64,000 nt of DNA, taken from assembly GCA_003550325.1 (NCBI GenBank), contig QKWP01000263.1, positions 135,489-199,488 of the forward strand. Reading direction: 5' to 3'. Numbering within the stretch: position 1 is the stretch's first letter; each line of letters opens with the position of its first letter. This document shows positions 36,765-46,544 of the stretch, piece by piece. The notes beneath the pieces were generated by a model that had not been told where the DNA came from, ran no database searches, and saw only the letters and a program-made list of their open reading frames with translations. The position numbers were made by a program, and so were the translations under genes. This stretch comes from Gigaspora rosea. Taxonomy: Eukaryota > Glomeromycota > Glomeromycetes > Diversisporales > Gigasporaceae.

Positions 36765-36986
36765 ATGAAAAATCAAAATAATACACTTACAAATAAAAAA
36801 AGTCGAAATTACTTCGAAAAGTGGCATATCTTTAGAGGATGGAAGCACGGGTGTAAGGTTTGTAACGAATGCAATCACCATTCACACCTATATTGCAAAA
36901 CATGCAAAACAGTAGCGGATGGCATATATAGGCAATGTGAATGTGAAAATTTTAAAAGAGAACCTCGAATAATTAACGTTAAATAA
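36765..36986 (+). CDS. Small Cys-rich ORF (73 aa), possible zinc-binding protein
   Basis: Starts ATGAAAAATCAA at 36765 and ends TAA at 36986. Residues 30-63 carry a dense Cys/His pattern: CKVCNECNHHSHLYCKTC, then CEC, spacing typical of a zinc ribbon or treble-clef knot. The base composition is less AT-rich than its flanks. Charged residues surround the knot. No family could be named. It could be a small intact gene or an exon of a larger lost one. Confidence 0.35.
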   Translation: MKNQNNTLTNKKSRNYFEKWHIFRGWKHGCKVCNECNHHSHLYCKTCKTVADGIYRQCECENFKREPRIINVK

Positions 36987-37348
36987 AAATACATAAATCT
37001 GTAATAGTTAAACAAAATTTATCGTTATGTATACAGTAGCGGTAGATAATTTGTCCATGTTTATTTCTGTATTAGCGTAATAATTCCACATGTAAATTGG
37101 GGTAGCGCTCGTATAACTGTACGAAAATTTTCAAGCTTTTTGCATTTCGCGCGTATAAAAATTTTTTGAATTTATATCACTGCTTATCATTATGCATTAG
37201 AAATACAGAAATAAGTATTCTAGCCAAGGTCGGTCAATTAGCTCATGCCACTTATATTTCTGACTTAATTCAAAATTTTATAAACCCTGTCGTGGTACTC
37301 GTTAAAAATCGGCATTCCGAAATGGAACACACGTGATTTTTTTACAAC

Positions 37349-37480
37349 AGGGTGAAACCCGCGACGAAATAGTTACGTTATTGATACAGATCTCCATCTA
37401 ATTATCCTAAAATAGTACTCTAACCCTAATTAATCTAAATTTGCATCAATAACGTGATCATCTTAGCGCGGGTTTCACCT
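37349..37480. repeat. 132-bp MITE-like element
   Basis: Ends AGGGTGAAACCCGCG and the inverted CGCGGGTTTCACCT. Inside, AGTTACGTTATTGATACAGA pairs with TGCATCAATAACGTGAT. The same inner pair occurs at 60035-60145. Confidence 0.7.
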
Positions 37481-37649
37481 TTATTTTTTTATTTATGCAT
37501 ATTTTTTACGCGACACTCTGATATCAGTCAAAATGAAAATGAAAACATTTGTAAAAAGTTAAGCGAACCGGGTACATATTGGTGTATCACTTATTGCTTA
37601 CCTAAGGAATCAGTATTCTCATTATATTTGTTAAAATTTACAGCATACT

Positions 37650-40203
37650 GGAGTTCGATTTCGAAACCATCGTTGAAAAACTTATTTAATTTATCTCTCA
37701 TAAAGACAAAATTCAAAGTCAACACGTATCAGAACTCACCATAATCAAACAAAGTTATAAGGAAACGGACGAACAATACAAAATAGTTGTAGAAGCTTTG
37801 GAAAAGTTTGCAGTAAATCAGCTTTTATTATGGCCAATGGTATAGGCATTCGTTTTGCTGCCCAAGAGCTACGGTCTGCGGGATCCCAACACACAAATGT
37901 TGTAGCATATTATCAATTAGTATACTGCTATGGCTAAGTATATGAAAGGCTACAGCTCCATTGAGAATGCAATGTTACTCTGCTAGCTAGTATACTAGCT
38001 ATGCCTATGTATATGAAAGGCTATGGCTACGCTATAGATACACTACTTGGGCTAGATTGGAGTTAGGATTGGTTGGTTTGGTCAAGGTTGGATGTGAGGT
38101 TAGGTTAGTAGAACGAAAAATTTTACAATTGTATTTTTTTCAAGAATGAGAAAACATCAGAGGAAGTGAAGGATTTCTGGAAAGACAACGAGTTGGACCA
38201 AGAACTCAATAGAATAGATAAAAAACGAAAATTTGTCGAGGTAACATGTAGTTAAACCCTTCAGGATTATATATTTGAAGCAAAATTTGAATTTTAATAA
38301 TTTTTAGGTGTTGTGAATTTTTTGCAAACGGGAAATGAATGCTTAAATGCTACCTCGAAAATGGTTCATAAAGAAATGAAGCAAAAAAATCCAGAAATAA
38401 TGAACAAGAAAAAGCGAAGGATGCTAACAAGATAAAAATATTCATTCACCCTTTTTCTTTTAGAAATATCTGGAAATGGTGCAAACGGTATTCTGCTGCC
38501 GCATAGCACCAAGATGCTAATTCAACACCAAACTTTTTATGATTATTTGCATGTCACCTAGGATGAGTCATCTATAGATAACAAACCTTATCTCTTAAGA
38601 AAAAGACGTGATATCGATTATAATGAGAAACAGATAATAAAGAAACAATATCAAAATGGATACTCTACACCATCACCATGTAGTTCAAAATTACATTCAT
38701 TACCAATAGATGATAGTCCATTTGTAGTGGAAGAGCACGAGTACGGCACCATAGTCAGTGATGTATATTGGACAAAATTGGACGCTTGGACACCTTTGGA
38801 TTGGACGTCCAATCCAAACATCCAATCGTGATTCTTGGACCTAAATCTTTGGACCCTGCTCTAATCTATAAATTTGATTGGTTGAAATTAAATAATACTA
38901 GTGCAGTAGTTTGTCTATTAAATGTAATACAAATATTGCCCAATCATATGTGACAAAAGTCATGTGATGTCCAAGTCCAATTGGACATTGGACATATAGT
39001 AAAGTCCAAATCCAAACATCCAACATCCAATTTTTGTTGTTGGACTATTGGACATGACATCACTGACCATAGTAGATGAACTGTGCTTCAATATTGGGAT
39101 TCAGCAAATGATCTCAAGATAGGAGAGATCAATATATCTCAATTATTCCGGAAATATCAGAATGAGTCAGTAAAAATCGCAAAACCCGATGGTCTATTTG
39201 TTGAATTAAACGTATATGAAATACTGGCATTGTCTTCGATTTTTCTGCTTATTCCAGGCTCTTTCTCAAAACAGATGGTCAACATATTCGGTTCTCCTCT
39301 GCTTGATGAAGTCTATCAAAAGTCAAACCTGTTTAGCAAACAGTAATAGACTCAGAATGTGAATCAAAGTTTAGGAAGGTGATCAAGCAAGCAACAAAAG
39401 GGTCGCATCGCAGTGCTACAAAATCACTGCTAGCAGAACTTACAAATGATCAAACGTTGGATGAGAGCTTGGATTCTGTTATCTTGGAATGTCTGAAAAC
39501 ATTGCTGACTGAAAAGATTAAAAATGAGCCAAGCGAAATATTGCTTATTACAAATTATCTGGATCGCATGATGAGGAAAATATTTCATGATCCAGACAAA
39601 CACATTGTTGAATGGCCCAATACGGGTCTTGACAAAGCAAGGCAAGAAAGTCACAGGGGAGAAGCAAACAACCGGACTTTGTAGTATCTATTGTCCATCA
39701 ACTACAGACAAGTGGTGTCATATTTGTGGGCGAAGTCAGTCCACCTTTAGAAAAAAATAATGTTTATAAGAATTGTAACGATTTAATCCATGTTGGTATT
39801 TTTATGAAAGACTGTCTTGATTCAGCTATTGACTTGGGTGCTGATATAAAATTGCTAGGTTTTCAATGTATTGGTAAAGAATTATAATAGTTTTTTCTCA
39901 CGATTTTTATGAATAACTTTTTTGGACATTGATTTTTATAGATCATACATTAGACTTCTATATGATGGATCTTATTCAAGGAACATATACGATGATCCAT
40001 ATCGTGAAAATTTCAGTTCCAGTTTCAATAAAAGAGATGTTGCCTTTTATTGATGAATTAGAAGTGCTTTTAGGAGTGCAAGAGATTTTTCGCAAATCCT
40101 TTAATACTTTCTATGCTAAGGTCTGTAATCCAAGTCCACCATCAACAAAAGCAAGTTTCAAACGTGATACCCTTGGAACACCAAAATTTAAACAGCTTTA
40201 GCA
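37650..40203 (+). pseudogene. Decayed multi-exon gene of an unrecognised fungal family
   Basis: Coding-like plus-strand segments in order: SYKETDEQYKIVVEALEKF (37755-37810), EEVKDFWKDNELDQELNRID (38155-38220), IDDSPFVVEEHEYGTIVDEL split by a MITE (38756-39065), LFRKYQNESVKIAKPDG (39140-39200). These are followed by a Lys-rich segment (39379-39660), PDFVVSIVHQLQTSGVIFVG (39670-39730) and a last exon 39929-40203. At least two frameshifts and stops are visible (near 37660, 39085, 39650). The PDFVV...VGEV arrangement recalls the PD-(D/E)XK nuclease core, but the last Lys is replaced by Ser and this is only a suggestion. Confidence 0.5.
38756..39065. mobile_element. hAT-type MITE 4 (310 bp)
   Basis: Ends CAGTGATGT and ACATCACTG, exact 8-bp duplication ACCATAGT (38748-38755 and 39066-39073). 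Subterminal TTGGACA/GTCCAA motifs occur at least ten times, at both ends. It splits a coding segment of the decayed gene at 37650-40203, which reads on after removal. No ORF of its own. Confidence 0.9.
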
Positions 40204-40578
40204 AGACACGCGACTGTCACAGAAGCTATTCATTCTGGTTTGGACGTTTTTAGAATTGGGAAAACGATTAATTTTTTAATAACTTCACAATCAGATCATT
40301 AAACATTTTCTGTTGCAAAGAACACTAATGGTCTTAACAGAAATCATCACCTTGATCAAATAGTAAGCGCTTTATTATGTTTGAAGAGCTGGTTAGAAAC
40401 AGAAATTATAGAATAGAATATATATAATAGAATACAGTAGAATAGAACAAAAAATTACTGTATCTTTTCGTTTAAGGTTGGCTAAAGCAAAATTAATTTT
40501 AATTAGGGTTACCTTTTTTGATGATGTTATAATGTTATAAGGATATAGATATGGAATTAACTCCGCTTTAACCGCTTT

Positions 40579-41305
40579 ACTTATTTGGGTTGTGGACTAG
40601 GAAAACCCGCCTTTGACACTTTTTCAACAATTTTGAGATTTTTGATTCAAATGAAAGTGCTGGTTTTTATCTATACGTATGTTACTTTTTACCCCATGTT
40701 GATATAATAAATTATCGTGATTTTTTAACTTGAATGTAAACCAATTTTTTAACGATCGTGTTCTAAAAATAGATTTACAACCGACTCAATTAAATTAGAT
40801 TGGTTAATCAGTGGTTCATAATCACATGACATTGTTTATTCAGTAATTGATATCTAAAAATAAATAAAAAATTCAGGGGTAAAATTTAGGTAACACAAAC
40901 TATAATCGCTATTTTCTCAAAATGGAAACCCCCCTTCAGAGGCGGGTTTTCCTAGTCCACAACCCATTTGTGCGAGTGGTACAAACCTAAAAAGGAAATT
41001 CAACGTAAAAATAAACTAAGTTCGTGAAATTAAAATTTAGGGTTAGGGTAGGGTTAGGGTCTTAACGTTAGAAGCTATAGGGTTAGAGTGATGCATATTA
41101 TATGTAAAATTTCATTCCCGTCATTTTTAATTAGTGCACCAAGACAGGTTTATACACTCGTTTTCTTGTATTTTCTCTTTTTACGGTTTTTTTTGTGGTT
41201 TTCTTCGCTTTGCTCACGTGTCGGGCTGATCTGGGATCATCACATTTTACGTTCTCCGATTGGCTAATTTCCCTTTTTGGATTTGTATCACTCGCACAAA
41301 TAAGT
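40579..41305. repeat. MITE-like element, core copy c, with a MITE in its left end
   Basis: The left terminal repeat ACTTATTT|GTGCGAGTGGTACAAA is split by the element at 40587-40965. The right end TTTGTATCACTCGCACAAAT followed by AAGT is its inverse. The interior (41035-41270) has the GGGTTAGGGTAGGGTTAGGG repeat, the ATGTAAAATTTCATTCCCG block and CGGGCTGATCTGGGATC, matching copies a, b and d. The terminal repeats differ from those of the other copies. Confidence 0.75.
40587..40965. mobile_element. 379-bp MITE with ATTT target duplication
   Basis: Ends GGGTTGTGGACTAGGAAAAC and the inverted GTTTTCCTAGTCCACAACCC, extended by CCCGCCT...AGGCGGG. The direct repeat ATTT flanks both sides. Removing it restores the left terminal repeat of the element at 40579-41305. 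No ORF. Confidence 0.8.
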
Positions 41306-41905
41306 GCACGCCGCTTCGCTTCGCTTTAACGACCTCCAAATACAGAAATAAAAAGTTTATCAGTTTTATCGTTATCTTTACCTATCCCGATTTTGCACAA
41401 CTTCATGTGATTAAAAACTCAAGTCTGTGGTACTGACTCGACTTTTGGAGTCGGATAAGTTTGAGTAGATCATTTAACATCTCTAATACAGGGGAAGTTA
41501 CATGCGTAGCGAAGTTACATTTTCATGTGATCATACTGATATTTATTATTGATACAGCACTGCATCTGTCAACAGTGTTTCCCCATTGTCAATGATGGTG
41601 CATTTGTGCCAATAATACAAACTTTTAAAAGGAAATAAATAAACATGTTGTATTGCTTTAGCATACATTTCATTATTACTTATTTGGATAAATAAGCTTG
41701 TTTATAAGTAAAGAGAAAAAAATATTAATCAATCCAAGACCGTATTTATACACTATAAAAGAACTACAGTAGTACAATACATTCACGTCGATGTGCATAT
41801 AGACTTTGTATAAAAGATGTTATTATCGTTATTAGTATTTTAAATATCAGAATTGCACGTAATAATTTACAAACATTCTAACATTGCAAGCATTCAAACA
41901 AAATC

Positions 41906-44573
41906 ATGGCTACTGAAAAAACAAGCACTGTATTAAGCAACACTACTACGGCTATTATCACAGCGACAACAGCTGTTACTACGGTTACAAATGCCACAAA
42001 TCTTGTAATCGATGCTATAAAACATCTTGTTGATATAATTTATAAAAATTGTAATAATGCAGAATGTAATAAAGAAATTTGCTTTAGAATAAAAACCCGA
42101 TTAAAAATTGCAAAGTGTGATGTGGAAAAAGTAGAAAGAAATTTAGATACTAAGAAAGAATTTCATGATAAATCGTATTATTTAGCTTTTGAAAGATTTA
42201 AAAAAGGTTTATTAAAGGTTGATGATTTTTCTAGAGATGTATCAACTATTAGAAATTTTAAAAGAACTATTAATTTGAAGGATGTGAAGAATGTAAAAGA
42301 TAGATACGAAAATTTAACAAAAGAATTTGATGAGTGTATGTATTACCTACAGTTTAATGTTGTTATTGATAGTGAAGAAGAAATTCAAAAAATTGATAAA
42401 GAATTAAAAGAAGTTAGTCATGTAAGTACTGTATAATTATTTGGAAATATTTTATGTAATCTTTATATTTTATTTTATTTTATTTTTTTTTACAGTATTT
42501 ATTTTTATTTACAATTATCCATTTTAGCTTCTCAACAAAATTGGTGACCAGTATGAAATGTTAATTTTAGAAATAAACATGATTGATAAAGATGATGCCG
42601 ATAAAAGCGAGATTGCTGAAGGAGATTTAATTGATCCTATCATTCAAGAAGAAAAAAATAGCAATGTTATCAAGAAAATTTATAAACCGTTAGGAATTGA
42701 TGTTGCATGTATTAGTTCTAACAATGATTATGTCCGAAAGCATATTAACGCTAGTAAATTAAGTAAATTAAGTCAATTACCCAACATACTCCGTTTTTAT
42801 GGTTTCTCGACTATTTCTAGCAAGCAATTTATAGTTTTTGAATGGGCTGATTATGGAAATTTAAAAGAGCTTTATGATAAATTTGTGATTCCCTGGCCTA
42901 GAAAAATACAAATTATAAATGAAATATGTTGTGGTATTTCATTTTTACGTATGGTAAATTTTTTGCATCGTGATATGAGATGCGCAAACATTTTTGTAAG
43001 TATAAATTAAATATAATGGAAGAATATTTAGTATGTTTGAATGACAATTACTAACTTTAAAATATAGGTACTACGTGACTTGAGCATAAAAATTGGATTC
43101 AATCATTCACGTTATTCACATGCATTACGTAATTTTATTAAATAACTTATTTTATATTGATCTGAAAAATTATTATTTTATAACTTATATAAATAAATTT
43201 AAATCTTACTTTAATATATCTTGTTTAGACACTATCGTTATTCCTTGGATGGCTCCTGAATATCCTAAATATAATTTTGAAAGTGAAATGTTCAGGTACT
43301 TTTATGGTTGAATCTTAAACGATCTTTGAAATCTTTGATATAAAATTTATTTCTACTTTAATTACCATTCTTTAAAATTAGTTTTGGAATGCTTATATGG
43401 GAACTTTGTTATGAAAAGGTTCCTTATAAAGGTTGGGATGAACCACGAATCAAAGATCATCTTTTGAAGGGTAAGCGAGAAAATGTTTCTGAAGGAAGAT
43501 TTAAAAACTCTGAAGAAAAAGAAATTCAGATAGAATTTATTAAGATTATTAATAAAGGTAACTTTATTATCTTTATAATTTTATCATTTATGACTTTAAT
43601 TTATTTCTTGCTTAATTAATAAATAGCATGGCATCATAGTCCAAATTCACGAATATCTATTGAGGAATTAAGCTATAAACTTGATGAATTAGCTAAAAAG
43701 CATCCACTTCTTCCTGATACACAACTTTTACAGGATAATAAACTAAATTTTAAAGGAAATAATAGTCAAGTTTCTACGGAATCTTTGTCGCTAAAATTAG
43801 AATTAAAAAAAAATCAAGTTTCTGAGGAATTTTCGTCTCCAAACTTTGATCCTGAAGAAATTATTGAGAAAGGTGATTTTATAATACCTCTTGAAGATGG
43901 CGTAAAATTGCATTATGCAAAAAAATATGAAGATGCATGGAAATGTTTCATACAAAATTCTGAACTTTCTGAAGCAAAATTCTGGCAAGGACATTATTAT
44001 CTGAATGGGTATGTTGTGGAAAAGGATTTAGATCAGGCTAGAAAACTTTACAAAGAAGCTGCTGATGAAAACCATATACCAGCACAGTATGAATATGCAG
44101 CTATGCTCTCTAAAAAAGAGGATGATGAAACTACAAAAGATAAAAATTTCCAGGAAATTATGCGTTATTTAAAATTAGCGGCTGAAAATGAAAATTTTGA
44201 TGCAATATGTGATATTGGTAATATTTATTTGAAGAGAAAGTTCAATGTGCCAAAAGATGAAAAGCGCGGGTTGGATTATTTAAAATTAGCAGCTGAAAAT
44301 AGAAATGCCAATGCGATGTATGATATGGGTAATATTTGTTTAGAAGGAAAGTTCAATGTGCCAAAAGATGAAAAGCGCGGAGTAAATTATTTAATATTAG
44401 CGGCTGAAAATAGAAATGTTAATGCAATGTATGATATGGGTATTATTTATTTGGAAGGAAAGTACAATGTGTCAAAATGTGAATCGCTCGGGTTGAATTA
44501 TTTAAAATTAGCAGCCGGAAAAAATCATAAGAAAGCAATAGAAAAATTAGAAAAGTTAGGCATACAAATTTAG
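41906..44573 (+). CDS. MLKL-like pseudokinase with Sel1 repeats, gene 2, six exons, 744 aa
   Basis: Exons: 41906-42421, 42528-42995, 43068-43128, 43229-43295, 43382-43557, 43627-44573 (2235 nt, phases consistent). It is a clear paralog of gene 1 with the same six-exon layout and phases. The N-terminal helical domain covers residues 1-172. The kinase-like domain lacks the beta-3 lysine (VACISS near 231-236 where gene 1 has VACKKA) but keeps a canonical HRD with its Asn (HRDMRCAN, Asp near 321). The DFG site is again IGF (near 339), followed by PWMAPE. The Sel1 part is longer: three near-identical 37-residue units (YDMGNICLEGKFNVPKDEK type) add to the shared ones. Predicted pseudokinase adaptor or executor protein. 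Both the partner and the cell-death role are unproven. Confidence 0.86.
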
Positions 44574-45382
44574 TTTATTCTTGTTTTATCGCATACCTCC
44601 CATAATTGGATGCTTCGCATCCAATAACTATATATATATCGTAGTATTTAAAGTTAAATTGACCGTTTAAAGGATAATAATTTTGCAATCCTTGAATGTA
44701 TGTCAGGTTGGTGGCGCATTAATCAATCAAATAAAAAATTCTAACGATAATAAAATTATAAATTTTAATATAGCGAAAACATCGCTATTTATTACTCGAA
44801 TCGTGTTCAAAAAAATACGTTTTCCATTCGTTTCTTCATAACCCTTAGCCTCTAGTATTATCTTTATTGAATTCAAAGAATAATCGTATTCTTTATTTTA
44901 TAATATTTATAAATAATAATTTTCAAAGCCTTTACGACTTTTACGACAAAACAATGATAACTTTCCTTAATATAATGCGCATTAAAAGTTTGATAATAAA
45001 TATATGTACCATATAGTTATAAAAATTCTTTAAATGAAAGATACCTTTCTATACTCTACGCTAATCCATATCTTAAAAAGGACTATTATCAGTGGGGTTC
45101 ACTTTTAAAACTACAGTAAATTTTATAAGCTTTGTTAACCATACATTCGACATTACTGAAATAATATCTTTATATACTCTATTTTACATGCAGAATACAG
45201 TAAACTTTCTTTATGATGAATCTTTATAATGAACCCTGAACATATGAACTAGTTCGGTAAATACAGTAGATAGTGAACTATATTACATATTTCAAATCCT
45301 ATAAAATAAATAGTGGAAATTTTTATTCAACACTGAATAAAAGAGATCTCTATGGCTGTTTTCAAAAAGGTCGCTGATCACA
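44574..45382. other. AT-rich intergenic stretch
   Basis: No gene or strong repeat seen. Contains the 3' flank of gene 2. Confidence 0.45.
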
Positions 45383-45882
45383 TGTCACAGTGGGGTGCGC
45401 GGTATACTATGTAAATCAAAACTATGTGTGGTCATATAATAAAATTTATTAATAAATTTTTTTTTGATTTAAATTTTAAATAGATTTAAATAGGTGTACA
45501 GTCCTAACGGTTCGATAGTTTTGAATAACTTTTCGCAAAGACTAGCATTACATCTCTACAAACAAGGCTATAGAATCATTGCATTTATTTAAACATGAAA
45601 AAACTGTAATATGCTACGTGTTTTTTTTAAAAAAAGTAGCAAAAAGAAAGGGGTCTGTAATATGCTACGTGTTTTTTTTTCTTAAAAAAAGAAAGGTAAA
45701 TTTAGTTTCGTTTTTAAAGAAATGGCTCTATAGCTTTGTTTGTAAGGACGTAATACTTGTCTTTGCGAAATTTTATCCAAAACTATCGAACCATTGGGGC
45801 TGTACATCTGTTTTAATAAATTTTATTATATGACCACATATAGTTTTGATTTATATAATATATCACGCACCCCAATGTCACA
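45383..45882. repeat. 500-bp foldback element
   Basis: The left end TGTCACAGTGGGGTGCGCG pairs with the right end CACGCACCCCAATGTCACA. The arms continue for about 180 bp: TTCGATAGTTTTG with CAAAACTATCGAA, and CTTTTCGCAAAGAC with GTCTTTGCGAAATT. Inside, CTGTAATATGCTACGTGTTT is repeated in tandem (45603-45625 and 45654-45680). The open frame 45579-45833 lies across arm and repeat and is not a credible gene. Confidence 0.8.
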
Positions 45883-46544
45883 GGGAATGCAAGATTTCGG
45901 AGTTTTCAAGATCCGCTTTAATCGGGAGTTTAATTTTTTATAATCTTCACACATTTTTGAAAACGGCTGTAATGCACGCATTCAAGAATTGCGATCAATA
46001 TGTGAATAAGCGGAAACGAGTTTCCGCTAATTCCCAATGGACCAGGATATTATTATTATTATTTGTTATTAATATAAATATATAAAATTTTCTTTATACC
46101 GTACTATCGTAATAAAATTTATTTATACTGTATTGTTATATTGTTATATTGTATACGTAAATAGTTGAAAAATAATTTTGAAAATAAATAAAATAAAAAA
46201 ATATAAATATGAACTCTATTTCATTGCAAACCATATAATAAAATTTAGGGTTAGTGTGCATTTTTAAAATGAAATAGGGGCTTATAATATAAAAGGTTTT
46301 TAAATAAGATGATATTAAGTTTTATTAACAAATTTAGCTTTTCCTTTCTTGATATTGTTTCTTTGATTTGATCCAGTGTCTTCTTTAACTGGGTCCGGTT
46401 TTTTAGTTCGTGTTTTCTATAAAATAAAACGAAATATGAACATTTACGGTATATGATGTTGAATGCCATATATCCAATATTTCGACAAAAGTTTGCAGTA
46501 GCTTTTGACATATCGGTCACATCATGAGTTACTATATACGTATT

